From contig NZ_PQSQ01000074.1 in assembly GCF_002920575.1 (NCBI RefSeq), positions 1-40,487 of the forward strand: 40,487 nucleotides of DNA. The letters run 5' to 3'. This document shows, one piece after another, positions 17,638 through 26,213 of the stretch; position 1 is the stretch's first letter; each line of letters opens with the position of its first letter. The position numbers and the translations under genes are program-made. The DNA is from Streptomyces sp. Ru73 (GTDB lineage Bacteria; Actinomycetota; Actinomycetes; Streptomycetales; Streptomycetaceae). A model generated the notes under the pieces. The model saw only the letters and a list, made by a program, of their open reading frames with translations. It had not been told where the DNA came from and did not search any database.

Positions 17638-19266
17638 ATGTCCCCCGTGGCCTCCGCTGCCGCCGTCACCGGGAGCCCGCCGCGCCACTCCGCGCGCTGG
17701 ATCATCCTCGGCGTCATCTGCCTCGCGCAGCTCACCGTCGTCCTCGACAACACCGTCCTGAACGTCGCCGTCCCCTCGCTCAACAAGGAACTGGGCGCGA
17801 CCACCGCCGACATCCAGTGGATGATCAACGCCTATTCACTGGTCCAGTCCGGCCTGCTGCTCACCGCCGGCAACGCCGCCGACCGCTACGGCCGCAAGAA
17901 GATGCTCGCCGCCGGCCTGGTCCTCTTCGGCCTCGGCTCGGTCTGCGCGGGCTTCGCGCAGTCCGCTGGGCAGCTGATCGCCGCCCGGGCCGGCATGGGC
18001 ATCGGCGGCGCGCTGCTGCTCACCACCACCCTCGCCGTCGTCGTCCAGATCTTCGACGACGAGGAGCGCCCCAAGGCCATCGGCATCTGGGGCGCGGTGA
18101 ACTCGCTCGGCTTCGCCGCCGGGCCGCTCTTCGGCGGCACGCTGCTGAACCACTTCTGGTGGGGCTCGATCTTCCTGATCAACCTGCCGGTCGCGCTGCT
18201 CGCCCTGGTCGCCGTGGTGAAGCTGGTACCGGAGTCCAAGAACGCCTCCGGCGACCGGCCCGACCTTCTCGGCGCCCTGCTGTCCATGATCGGCATGGTC
18301 TGCGTGGTCTTCGCGATCATCTCCGGGCCCGACCACGGCTGGCTCTCCGGCCGCGTCCTGGGCTCCGCCGTCGTCGGCGTCCTCGCGCTCGCCGTCTTCG
18401 CGCGCTGGGAGCTGCACACCCCGCACCCCATGCTGGACATGCACTTCTTCCGCGACCGCAAGTTCGTCGGCGCCGTCGCGGGCGGCATCCTCGTCGCGTT
18501 CGGCATGGGCGGCTCGATGTTCCTGCTCACCCAGCACCTGCAACTGGTGCTCGGCTACGAGCCGCTGGAGGCCGGCGTGCGCATCGCGCCGCTCGCCCTG
18601 ACCGCCGTCGTCCTGAACTTCTCCGGCATCGCGGGCCGGCTGATGATCAGGCTCGGCACCCCGCGCACCATCGCCGTCGGCATGACCCTGCTCGCGGGCG
18701 GCCTCGCGGCCATCTCGCTGCTGGGCGCCGACTCCTACGGCGGCATGCTCACCGGCCTGATCGTCATGGGCATCGGCGTCGCCCTCTCCATGCCCGCCAT
18801 GGCCAACGCCATCATGTCCGCGATCCCGCCCGCCAAGGCGGGCGTCGGCGCCGGCGTCAACGGCACGCTCATGGAGTGCGGCCAGGGCCTGGGCGTCGCC
18901 GTGCTCGGCGCGGTGCTCAACTCCCGCTTCGCCGCGCTGCTCCCGGCGGTCGCGGCGGGCGCCGGTTCGCTGCCGGCCGCACTCGCCGCCTCCCGTACGG
19001 ACGCCGACCGCGCGGCCGTGCGCGACGCCTTCGCGACCGGCATCCAGACCAGCCAACTGGTCGGCGCTGCCGCGGTGTTCGCGGGCGGCATGGTCGCCGG
19101 CATCCTCCTGGGGCGGGTCGAGCGCGCCGAACGGGCCGCCGCCGCACAGCCCGTTGCCCCGGACGCCACAGCCGTCACGATGGCCGAGGACACCGCGGTA
19201 CCGGGGCCGGGCGGCGCGCCGGACGCCGCCGGACGGACGGGGCACCCCCGTGCCGAAGCGGAATAG
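17638..19266 (+). CDS. MFS DHA2-family (EmrB/QacA) multidrug efflux transporter
   Basis: A 542-residue proton-driven exporter with a 14-helix hydropathy pattern. Signature elements: the motif A region GNAADRYGRKKML after helix 2, motif-C-like FAAGPLFGGTLL, and the acidic VVLDNTVLNVAVPSL in helix 1 (motif D1) that is typical of DHA2 pumps. The last 45 residues are a non-conserved Ala/Pro-rich tail. The ATG at 17638 follows AGGGAG at a good distance. A TetR gene begins 54 bases after the stop, a common pairing in drug-responsive cassettes. Substrate unknown. Confidence 0.93.
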   Translation: MSPVASAAAVTGSPPRHSARWIILGVICLAQLTVVLDNTVLNVAVPSLNKELGATTADIQWMINAYSLVQSGLLLTAGNAADRYGRKKMLAAGLVLFGLGSVCAGFAQSAGQLIAARAGMGIGGALLLTTTLAVVVQIFDDEERPKAIGIWGAVNSLGFAAGPLFGGTLLNHFWWGSIFLINLPVALLALVAVVKLVPESKNASGDRPDLLGALLSMIGMVCVVFAIISGPDHGWLSGRVLGSAVVGVLALAVFARWELHTPHPMLDMHFFRDRKFVGAVAGGILVAFGMGGSMFLLTQHLQLVLGYEPLEAGVRIAPLALTAVVLNFSGIAGRLMIRLGTPRTIAVGMTLLAGGLAAISLLGADSYGGMLTGLIVMGIGVALSMPAMANAIMSAIPPAKAGVGAGVNGTLMECGQGLGVAVLGAVLNSRFAALLPAVAAGAGSLPAALAASRTDADRAAVRDAFATGIQTSQLVGAAAVFAGGMVAGILLGRVERAERAAAAQPVAPDATAVTMAEDTAVPGPGGAPDAAGRTGHPRAEAE

Positions 19267-19320
19267 CATCGAGGCGGCAGGACCGCGTACGACCAGTTCA
19301 GCGATGAGGGAGGGCCGGTC

Positions 19321-20094
19321 ATGGCAGCGACGGGCAGCCGCGCCGGAAAGCCGCGGGAGAGTGTCTGGCTGACCGAACGTCCTCCGGTGAAACGGAAGGC
19401 GGACCAGCCGGCCGGGCTGGACCTGGACAAGATCGTGGAGACCACGGTCCGGCTGCTGGACGCGGACGGGCTGGCGAAGTTCTCGATGCGCCGGCTGGCC
19501 GCCGCGCTCGGCGTCACGGCGATGTCGGTCTACTGGTACGTCGACACCAAGGACGACCTGCTGGAGCTGGCCATCGACGCGGTGGCCGGCGAGATCGAAC
19601 TGCCGGACGAGAGCGATCCGGAGAAGGACTGGCGGGACCACCTGCGGCACCTGGCCGCCGAGTACCGCAAGGTGCTGGTCGCCCACCGCTGGGCGCCGCG
19701 GCTGCTGGGGGAGTACCTGAACGTGGGCCCGCGGGCGATCGCGTTCTCCAACGCGACGCTGCGCGTCATGCGGGGCAGCGGGCTCAGCCCGGAGCAGATC
19801 TCCGGCGCGCTGGGCGCGATCTTCCAGTTCGTCTACGGCTTCAGCACGGTCGAGGGGCTGCACGAGCAGCGCTGCCGGGAGACCGGCAAGTCGCTGGACG
19901 AGCAGTTCGACGAGGTCATCGGCGCTGTCCAGGGCCGCCCGGAGTTCGCCGAGACGATGGAGATGTCCGCCAGGTCCCTGGAGCTCCGGCAGGGCGTCGG
20001 CGTCCGGGAGATGCGCGAACGCGACTTCGCCTTCGCGCTGGACCTGCAGATCGCCGGCATCGAGGCGATGCGCGACCGGGGCCGCAAGCCCTGA
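19321..20094 (+). CDS. TetR family regulator (TetR_C_1 type)
   Basis: A 257-residue repressor. The helix-turn-helix spans about residues 33-80 (IVETTVRLLDADGLAKFSMRR, then LGVTAMSVYWYVDTKDDLLE). The large C-terminal domain resembles the TetR(A/D)-like ligand-binding class. An N-terminal extension of about 30 basic residues precedes the DNA-binding domain. SD GAGGGAGG lies ahead of the ATG. It likely controls the efflux pump it follows; the inverted repeat upstream of the pump is the probable operator. Confidence 0.9.
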   Translation: MAATGSRAGKPRESVWLTERPPVKRKADQPAGLDLDKIVETTVRLLDADGLAKFSMRRLAAALGVTAMSVYWYVDTKDDLLELAIDAVAGEIELPDESDPEKDWRDHLRHLAAEYRKVLVAHRWAPRLLGEYLNVGPRAIAFSNATLRVMRGSGLSPEQISGALGAIFQFVYGFSTVEGLHEQRCRETGKSLDEQFDEVIGAVQGRPEFAETMEMSARSLELRQGVGVREMRERDFAFALDLQIAGIEAMRDRGRKP

Positions 20095-20173
20095 CGGGTC
20101 CCGGCCTCCGGACGGGTCCGGTCTCCCGGCCGGCCCCGGCCGCGCACGAAAGGCCCGGCCGCACACCCATACG

Positions 20174-20214
20174 AAAGGCGGCGGCCGCTCGCGAAGGAGC
20201 GGCCGCCGCCTTTT
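20174..20214. terminator. Bidirectional terminator between TetR and YceI genes
   Basis: A perfect 17-bp stem from AAAGGCGGCGGCCGCTC with a GCGAAG loop, followed by TTTT. The A tract on the other side makes it usable from both strands, fitting the convergent genes. Confidence 0.85.
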
Positions 20215-20315
20215 CCGTTACCCGTACCCGGCCGGCCGTCGGGAGTGATCGGCCGGCCGGAGCGATGCGCGCGGGCCGCCCGCGGCGCTGCCGTGGACGG
20301 CCCCCTGCGGGCTGG

Positions 20316-21152
20316 TCAGCCCGCCATCGGCAGCGTCTCCCCCTGGACCGCCTGGATGTCCAGCTCCACCCGCAGGGTGGTGCCGATGGCGGCGATGCCC
20401 GCCGCGACGACCTGGTTGTAGTTCATCTTGAAGTCCTCGCGCCGCAGCTCGGCGGTGGCGCTGAACGCCGCCCGGGTGCCGCCCCACGGGTCGGGGCCGG
20501 TCCCCAGGTACGAGAGGTTCAGGTCCACCGGGCGCTCGACGCCGTGCAGCGAGAGGTCGCCGTGCACGATCCAGCGGTCCGGACCGGCCGCCTCCAGACC
20601 CGTGGACCGGTAGGTCAGCTCCGGGTAGGTCTCGACGTCCAGGAAGTCCTCGTTGCGCAGGTGGCCGTCGCGCATGCCGTTGCCGGTGTCGATCGACGCG
20701 GCCTTGATGACCGCCTCGACGCGCGACTTCTCGATGTCCTCCGCGATGTCGATCCGGCCCGCGAACTCGGTGAACCGGCCGCGCACGCTGGAGATGCCCA
20801 GGTGCTGCGCCGCCGCGGCCACCGAGGAGTGCATCGGGTCGATCGTCCACGGTCCGGGCGGCGGCAGCTCGGCGCCGCCCTGGCGGGCCAGCGTCACGTT
20901 GCCGACGTCCATCCGGCCGCTCGCCGTCACGATCGAGGTCGAGGCGACCGGCGCATAGCCGACGGCCGTCACGATCACCGTGTACGGGCCGGGCTGGAGC
21001 GGCGTCGCGTCGCGCACGACGCCTTCCTCGTCGGCCGTGGCCCGCAGGACCTGCGTGCCGGTCATGTCCGTGACGGTCAGCACCGCGTGCTTGACCGCCC
21101 AGCCGTCGCGTGTCCGGACCTGTGCCCGAACGCCCGCGCCAGTCGAACTCAT
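20316..21152 (-). CDS. YceI family protein with N-terminal beta-sandwich domain
   Basis: A 278-residue protein. Residues about 1-88 form a carboxypeptidase-regulatory-like fold (AVLTVTDMTG, PLQPGPYTVIVTAVGY). Residues about 103-275 are a YceI lipocalin-like barrel (WTIDPMHSSVAAAAQHLGI, VRGRFTEFAGRI, LTYRSTG, FKMNYNQV), a family thought to bind isoprenoid lipids or quinones. No signal peptide is visible. The ATG at 21152 follows GGGAG; a GTG at 21158 is in frame. It is the last gene of the MarR-transporter-YceI run, about 200 bases after the transporter, whose own C-terminus has three domains of the same beta-sandwich type. Confidence 0.88.
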   Translation of the reverse strand: MSSTGAGVRAQVRTRDGWAVKHAVLTVTDMTGTQVLRATADEEGVVRDATPLQPGPYTVIVTAVGYAPVASTSIVTASGRMDVGNVTLARQGGAELPPPGPWTIDPMHSSVAAAAQHLGISSVRGRFTEFAGRIDIAEDIEKSRVEAVIKAASIDTGNGMRDGHLRNEDFLDVETYPELTYRSTGLEAAGPDRWIVHGDLSLHGVERPVDLNLSYLGTGPDPWGGTRAAFSATAELRREDFKMNYNQVVAAGIAAIGTTLRVELDIQAVQGETLPMAG

Positions 21153-21352
21153 ACCCACTCCCGATGTATTGCTTGGTACATGTGGGCCCCGGCCGGCGGC
21201 GAGCAGGCCGTCCCCTGCCTTTGATGCCCGCCGCCGCCGGGGCCCTGTGGTCCGGTCCGGGGCGCGTCTCCGCTCAACGCGCGCCCCCGACCGGGGCTGT
21301 GCTCTCAGGGCGTGATGCCCCGGCCCCCGTTGGCTCTACCGCCCGGCCCGGC

Positions 21353-23974
21353 TCAGTCGCCCGGGTGGGCCAGCTCGACGTCGTAACCGTCGACGCCGCT
21401 CGCGTCCACCGACAGCGCGTTGGCCACCGGCGGGTACCCGCTGGCGATCACCGTGTAGTCGCCGGTGTCCAGGTCGGTGAAGGCGTACGCGCCGTCCTCA
21501 CCGGTCGTGGAGGTGGCGACCACGTTGCCGGCCGCGTCGACCAGCGTGACCCGCGCGTCCGGCAGGGGACGGCGGTCCGCACCGGCCCGCACGACGCCCT
21601 GGACGCGGGCGCCGGACTGCAGCGCGATCTCGACGCGGGTGGTGCCCTGGCCGCTGACCTCGACCGGCTGGGCGGTCGGCCGGAAATCGGTGGCGTTCAC
21701 CGCGACGGTGTACGTACCGGCGGCCAGGTCGTTGAAGACGAAGGCACCCTCGGCACCGGTCTTGCCGGTGGCCAGCACCTCACCGCGGATGTCGGTGACC
21801 ACGACCATCGCGCCGTCCACCGGCTCGCCGGTGACCACGCTGCGGACCTGGCCGCGCAGGCCGCTGGTGCCGCTGAGCAGGATGTCGTAGCCGACCGGCT
21901 GGTCGCCGACGACGACCGTGGACGCCTGCGGCTGGTGGCCGTCGGCGGCCGCGATCAGGACGTACGAGCCGGCGCCGGGGGCGTTCAGCGCGTACGAGCC
22001 GTTGGCCTGGGCCACCGAGCGGCCCAGCTGGCGGCCGCTGAGGGAGATCAGCGTGACAGCGGAGCGCGGCACCGGCTGGCCGTCGGCGTTCCGGACGAAG
22101 CCGGTGATGGCCGGGCCCTCCGGGGTGCCGGGGTCGCCGGCGGAGGCGTACGCCGCCAGCGGCTGGGCCTGGGCGGCCGCGGCCGGCTGGGGCTGCGCCC
22201 AGGACGGGGCGTGCTCGTCCGGGGCGACGGACGGGGCGCCGACCAGGGCCGGCTCCAGTGCCTCGGTCGAGGTGGCCGAGGCGGCGGCCGGGGCCGAGGC
22301 GGCGGCCGGAGCGGCAGCCGGAGCGGTCGCGGCGTCCGCGGTGTTCTCGGGCGCCGTGGCGTCCGAGCCGTCGTCGGAGGACTGGGCCAGTCCACCCTTG
22401 GTCTTCAAGGCGACCTCCTTGATGAAGAGCGTCAGAAGGAAGGCGAGGAGCGCGCAGGGTGCGGCGATGAGGAAGATGTCCGCAACAGCGTGCCCATAGG
22501 CACTCTCCATCACCGTACGGAACGGAGCCGGAAGGGCGTCCAGATCCGGAATGCCGCCACCGGAGCCGCCGGCCTGGCTCGCCGCCTTCGCGGCAGCCGG
22601 GCCGAGGTCGGCCAGGCCGTCCTTGACGTAGTGCGTGACTCGGGTTGCCAGCACCGCACCGAGCGCCGAGACACCCACCGCACCGCCGAGGGAGCGGAAG
22701 AAGGTGACGACGGACGAGGCGGAGCCGAGGTCCTGCGGGGCGACCTGGTTCTGCGTGCACAGCACCAGGTTCTGCATCATCATGCCGATGCCGAGACCCA
22801 TCAGGGCCATGAAGATCGCGACGTGCCAGTACTCGGTGTCGTACCGGATCGTGCCCAGCAGGCCGAGGCCCGCGGTCAGCAGCACGCCACCGGAGACCAG
22901 CCAGGCCTTCCACTTGCCGGTCTTGGTGATGATCTGGCCCGACACGGTCGACGAGACGAACAGACCCGCGATCATCGGGATGGTCATCACGCCGGACATC
23001 GTCGGCGACTTGCCGCGCGCCAGCTGGAAGTACTGGCTGAAGAACACGGTGCCGGAGAACATCGCGATACCGACGAACAGCGAGGCCAGCGAGGCCAGCG
23101 TGATCGTCTTGTTCCGGAACAGCCGCAGCGGGATGATCGGCTCGCTCGCCTTGGACTCGACGAGGACGAAGATCAACGCGAGCACGACGGAGCCGCCGAC
23201 CATGGCAGCGGTCTGCCAGGACAGCCAGTCGTACTTGTCGCCGGCCAGGGTGACCCACACCAGCAGCAGGCAGACCGCCGCGCTGATGAAGAAGGCACCC
23301 GCCCAGTCGACCTTGACCTGCCGCTTGATCACCGGCAGCTTCAGGGTCTTCTGCAGCACGATCAGCGCGATCACCGCGAAGGGCACGCCGACGTAGAAGC
23401 ACCAGCGCCAGCCGAGCCACGAGGTGTCGGTGATGACACCGCCGAGCAGCGGGCCGCCGACGGTGGCCACGGCGAAGACGGCGCCGAGGTAGCCGCTGTA
23501 CCGCCCGCGCTCACGCGGGGAGATCATCGCGGCCATCACGATCTGGGCCAGGGCGGAGAGACCGCCCACGCCTATGCCCTGCACGACACGGCAGGCGATC
23601 AGCATGCCGCTGTTCTGGGAGAGGCCGGCGACGACCGAGCCACCGACGTAGATGACCAGCGCCAGCTGCACCAGCAGCTTCTTGCTGAACAGGTCGGAGA
23701 GCTTGCCCCACAGCGGGGTGGTCGCCGTCATCGCCAGCAGCGAGGCCGTCACGACCCACGTGTAGGCACTCTGCCCGCCGTTCAGATCGTGGATGATCTG
23801 CGGCAGCGCGTTCGACACGATCGTCGAAGAAAGAATGGCGACGAACATACCGAGCAGCAGCCCGGACAGCGCCTCCATGATCTGACGGTGCGTCATGGGG
23901 GCTCCGGCGGAGGCGTCCCCGCCTCCGTGCTTGGCGTGGCCGCCCCGCACACCGGCTGGTGTGGTTGTAGCCAT
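21353..23974 (-). CDS. DHA2-type MFS transporter with three C-terminal carboxypeptidase-regulatory-like repeats
   Basis: An 873-residue fusion. Residues about 30-525 are a DHA2 exporter (14 helices by eye) with FVAILSSTIVSNALPQII in helix 1, GKLSDLFSKKLL (motif A) and VGGPLLGGVI (motif C). An Ala/Pro-rich linker of about 95 residues leads to three repeats of about 85 residues, each with the pattern G-x-V-R...P-x-x-x-A-x-V-T-L...G-x-Y-x-F-x-D-L-x-x-G-x-Y-T-V. If the N-terminus is cytoplasmic and 14 helices are right, the repeats lie inside the cell, which is unusual for this fold. ATG at 23974 is preferred over 23989 because of AAGGA five bases upstream. It begins 11 bases after the MarR stop. 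Confidence 0.9.
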   Translation of the reverse strand: MATTTPAGVRGGHAKHGGGDASAGAPMTHRQIMEALSGLLLGMFVAILSSTIVSNALPQIIHDLNGGQSAYTWVVTASLLAMTATTPLWGKLSDLFSKKLLVQLALVIYVGGSVVAGLSQNSGMLIACRVVQGIGVGGLSALAQIVMAAMISPRERGRYSGYLGAVFAVATVGGPLLGGVITDTSWLGWRWCFYVGVPFAVIALIVLQKTLKLPVIKRQVKVDWAGAFFISAAVCLLLVWVTLAGDKYDWLSWQTAAMVGGSVVLALIFVLVESKASEPIIPLRLFRNKTITLASLASLFVGIAMFSGTVFFSQYFQLARGKSPTMSGVMTIPMIAGLFVSSTVSGQIITKTGKWKAWLVSGGVLLTAGLGLLGTIRYDTEYWHVAIFMALMGLGIGMMMQNLVLCTQNQVAPQDLGSASSVVTFFRSLGGAVGVSALGAVLATRVTHYVKDGLADLGPAAAKAASQAGGSGGGIPDLDALPAPFRTVMESAYGHAVADIFLIAAPCALLAFLLTLFIKEVALKTKGGLAQSSDDGSDATAPENTADAATAPAAAPAAASAPAAASATSTEALEPALVGAPSVAPDEHAPSWAQPQPAAAAQAQPLAAYASAGDPGTPEGPAITGFVRNADGQPVPRSAVTLISLSGRQLGRSVAQANGSYALNAPGAGSYVLIAAADGHQPQASTVVVGDQPVGYDILLSGTSGLRGQVRSVVTGEPVDGAMVVVTDIRGEVLATGKTGAEGAFVFNDLAAGTYTVAVNATDFRPTAQPVEVSGQGTTRVEIALQSGARVQGVVRAGADRRPLPDARVTLVDAAGNVVATSTTGEDGAYAFTDLDTGDYTVIASGYPPVANALSVDASGVDGYDVELAHPGD

Positions 23975-23985
23975 GTAATTCCTTC

Positions 23986-24459
23986 TCATCCTGCTGATGT
24001 ACGGGTGGTGTGGTCGTGTCCCGCCCGGGTGCGGCAGTCGCCGAAGCTCTCGTGCAACTTCGCGAGCAGCTCGTTCAGCCGGCCGACGTCGTCGTCGGAC
24101 CAGTCGTCGAGGTACCGGGCGAGGGAGTCTGTGTAGCGGACGGCCAGCTCGGCGAGGAGCTCACGTCCGCGGGGTGTCAGTCGCAGCAGCCTGGAACGCT
24201 TGTCCAGGGGGTCGGGCTCCCGCTCGATCCAGCCGCGCTCCGCGATGTGGGCGACGTGCCGGCTGGTCACCGACATGTCGATCATCAACAGCTCGGCCAG
24301 CTTGCTCATCCGCATCTCGCCGTACCGGTCGAGGATGGTGAGCACGCCTACCGAGGCGGGCGGGCAGTCGTGGGGCAGGATGCGCCCGAGTTCGCGTTTC
24401 ACAGCGCCGATGGCGGTGAGTTGCCTGGCCAGCTCCTGGTACTGACCCTGCGCTGCCAT
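23986..24459 (-). CDS. MarR family transcriptional regulator
   Basis: A 157-residue winged-helix regulator: SVGVLTILDRYGEMRMSKLAELL, then the recognition segment MSVTSRHVAHIAERGWIER and the wing EPDPLDKRSRLLRLTPRG. Helices at both ends give the dimer interface. The ATG at 24459 follows GGAGG with five bases between, so upstream in-frame codons to 24816 are not needed. It leads the operon with the fusion transporter and YceI gene, and two palindromes just upstream of its start suggest autorepression relieved by a small ligand, probably the pump's substrate. Confidence 0.93.
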   Translation of the reverse strand: MAAQGQYQELARQLTAIGAVKRELGRILPHDCPPASVGVLTILDRYGEMRMSKLAELLMIDMSVTSRHVAHIAERGWIEREPDPLDKRSRLLRLTPRGRELLAELAVRYTDSLARYLDDWSDDDVGRLNELLAKLHESFGDCRTRAGHDHTTRTSAG

Positions 24460-24784
24460 GGGCACCTCCACACATCTTTTGTTGCTTGAGGCAACCATAG
24501 AACCATTTGGTTGCCACAGGCAAACGAATGGTGCGTTTGCGAGGTAAAGGAAAGCAAAAAGATGTACCGTGCATGAGTCAAGCCCCCAACTATGGCGGGC
24601 AAAGCCGCAGGTCAGACGGGTGTGCGGGCGCCTTCCCCAGGGCATACACACTCCTTCACGCCCCCTCGAAGGCTTTGCTCCCCACCGGCCGGCTCCCCGC
24701 CGACGTCCGCGGCCCGCAGGCCGCCACCGCACACGGACGACCAGGGGTGCCCCTCTACCCGCCGGTTCGCTAGGGTCTCGGCCT
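24460..24784. other. Divergent control region of the MarR operon and the small membrane gene
   Basis: No gene is supported in these 325 bases. The left 80 bases are A+T-richer than the surroundings and hold the MarR SD and palindromes. The right part holds the upstream region of the 70-residue gene, without a convincing SD. Confidence 0.5.
24482..24523. promoter_or_regulatory. Twin TTGC-N5-GCAA palindromes (candidate MarR operators)
   Basis: TTGCTTGAGGCAA at 24482-24494 and TTGCCACAGGCAA at 24511-24523, centres 29 bases apart. A weaker third relative, TTGCGAGGTAA, begins at 24537. They lie 23-64 bases before the MarR start, in the likely core promoter. MarR proteins usually bind such short dyads. 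Confidence 0.6.
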
Positions 24785-24997
24785 ATGGCGAACAACCCGC
24801 AGACGCCCGACGGCAACTACGACCCGGCCGGCAGCACGCAGATGTTCCGCGCTTTCGTCGACGAAGGCGCCCCCCAGTCCCGCCGCGCCGCCGCGGCCGC
24901 CCAGCAGTCCTCCTCGGGCCCCCGCGCGGGCATCATCATCGGCGTGGTGGTCGCCATCGTGATCATCGCAGCGGCGGCCTGGCTGGCGCTGAGCTGA
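24785..24997 (+). CDS. Small single-pass membrane protein, unknown function
   Basis: 70 residues: a polar N-terminus (MANNPQTPDGNYDPAGSTQM), a Ser/Ala/Gln stretch, and one strong TM helix at about 49-68 (GIIIGVVVAIVIIAAAAWLA) ending two residues before the stop, which is the layout of a tail-anchored protein. I do not recognise a function. The SD is weak. A bidirectional hairpin follows. Confidence 0.75.
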   Translation: MANNPQTPDGNYDPAGSTQMFRAFVDEGAPQSRRAAAAAQQSSSGPRAGIIIGVVVAIVIIAAAAWLALS

Positions 24998-25065
24998 CGG
25001 CCGGCCTCTGCGAGGGGCCGCGCCCCTCTCCCCCCTCGTCCCCCTTCCCGCTCCGTACGACTCCA

Positions 25066-25116
25066 GGGTTTCTCCCGGGGGTGACGGCCCTTCGTCGGCA
25101 CCCCCGGGAGAAGCCC
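25066..25116. terminator. Bidirectional terminator before the DUF397 gene
   Basis: GGGTTTCTCCCGGGGGTG pairs with CACCCCCGGGAGAAGCCC (one mismatch) around a 15-base loop, between the convergent small membrane gene and the DUF397 gene. Confidence 0.75.
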
Positions 25117-25138
25117 TCATGCATGTGCGCAGGCTTAC

Positions 25139-25363
25139 TCAGTCGAACTCCCCGTCCCGCACCCCGGCACAGAACGCGGTCCACTCCTGGGGCGTGAACC
25201 GCAGGTCCCCGCGCTCCGGATGCCGCGAATCCCGCACCGCGACCGCTCCGCCGGCCAGCTCCGCGACCTGAACGCAGTCTCCCGTCGACAGGCTCTTGCT
25301 GCTCTTTCGCCACCGCGCGTCCGCTACGTCCAGGGCGTACAGCTCATCCTTCGCGGCACTCAT
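25139..25363 (-). CDS. DUF397 family protein
   Basis: 74 residues with the family pattern WRKSSKSLSTGDCVQVAEL, VAVRDSRHP, LRFTPQEWTAFCAGVRDGEFD. DUF397 proteins usually sit beside an XRE/DUF5753 regulator and act with it in Streptomyces development and antibiotic control (BldB belongs to the group). Here no such partner is adjacent, so it is an orphan in this window. The ATG at 25363 follows GAGGAGAG. Confidence 0.9.
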   Translation of the reverse strand: MSAAKDELYALDVADARWRKSSKSLSTGDCVQVAELAGGAVAVRDSRHPERGDLRFTPQEWTAFCAGVRDGEFD

Positions 25364-25490
25364 CACTCTCTCCTCTCGCGAACCCCCCTTCCTTGGGCTC
25401 ACCCTCACCCGCGCCCGGGCGCGCCGCATGAGGTCATGAGCCATTCGGCAGGCCCGGCCCCGTTCTCCGGCCCCGGGGGCCCCGGCAGGG

Positions 25491-25790
25491 CTACCGGGGG
25501 ATCCGCCCACCCCGGCTCTCCGCGATCCGCAACGCGTCCCGCAGCGCCTCCGCGAGCCCGTACGCCACGCACCGCAGCTCATTGGCCCGAGCCCGGCGCT
25601 CACGCCCCGACGCGCCCAGCACCTCACTCGCCCGCTCGACCATCCGGGCCCCCATGGCGAGCTGCACGGCCTCCACCTCATCCGCCAGCCGAGCGACGTA
25701 CCCGCCCCCGTCCGCATCCGTCGACAGATAACACCGCCGCCCGTCGCCCCCGGCCCAGGGGAGCAGCCGCAACCGCTCGTGGCCGCTCAC
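25491..25790 (-). CDS. Hypothetical protein, 99 residues
   Basis: I do not recognise a family. The N-terminal part looks like a short beta-rich segment (GRRCYLSTDADGGGYVARLADEVE) and the rest is alpha-helical and Arg/Ala-rich. The GTG start at 25790 overlaps the stop of the upstream gene (GTGA), so the two are translationally coupled. The pair diverges from the GntR-type genes, a layout I associate with Streptomyces accessory regulatory clusters, also with DUF397 nearby. Confidence 0.72.
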   Translation of the reverse strand: MSGHERLRLLPWAGGDGRRCYLSTDADGGGYVARLADEVEAVQLAMGARMVERASEVLGASGRERRARANELRCVAYGLAEALRDALRIAESRGGRIPR

Positions 25791-26047
25791 GCCGCGTACA
25801 CCGAGAACTGACCGTCGTACGCGAAGAGCTGCCTGGCCCGCTCCCGAGCCTGCCGCTCACAACTGACGACATACGGCCGCACGAGCCGCGACGCGTCCCC
25901 GTCGATCAACTCGTCGACCGTCCGCGGGGGAGCAATACCGGTTGCGGGGGCGGCAGGAGGGAGGTGAAGGGCGACGGACGGTGCCTGTACGGGCCGAGAG
26001 AACAAACCCCTCACCCATGTCCCGACGCGAACGATACGGTGACGCAT
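25787..26047 (-). CDS. Hypothetical protein, 86 residues
   Basis: Unrecognised. Basic N-terminus (MRHRIVRVGTWVRGLFSRP), a Pro/Ala-rich middle, then a helical charged part (DELIDGDASRLVRPYVVSCE). No TM helix. It is the first of two coupled minus-strand genes and diverges from the first GntR gene with about 166 bases between. Confidence 0.68.
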   Translation of the reverse strand: MRHRIVRVGTWVRGLFSRPVQAPSVALHLPPAAPATGIAPPRTVDELIDGDASRLVRPYVVSCERQARERARQLFAYDGQFSVYAA

Positions 26048-26144
26048 GTCGACGCTCCTGTTACTGGTTCGGCGTTGGCCACACCCCGGGGCTGTTGCCG
26101 CAGCCGCCGGGGTCTTGGCATCTGGTCTACCGCGGTCTGCTACC

Positions 26145-26159
26145 CCTAGCTTGCCTAGG
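26145..26159. promoter_or_regulatory. Dyad in the GntR / hypothetical divergent promoter
   Basis: CCTAG-CTTGC-CTAGG, perfect 5-bp arms, 55 bases before the first GntR start. Candidate operator for the GntR-type proteins. Confidence 0.35.
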
Positions 26160-26213
26160 CACCGTAGCTACGTCTCGCGTGGTATGGCGTGGGCTGCTTA
26201 CCTTGGTCCCGTG

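Noticed and set aside
17836..20166. Long minus-strand frame across the DHA2 and TetR genes
   Set aside because: It spans two unrelated, convincing genes on the other strand and shows no motif.
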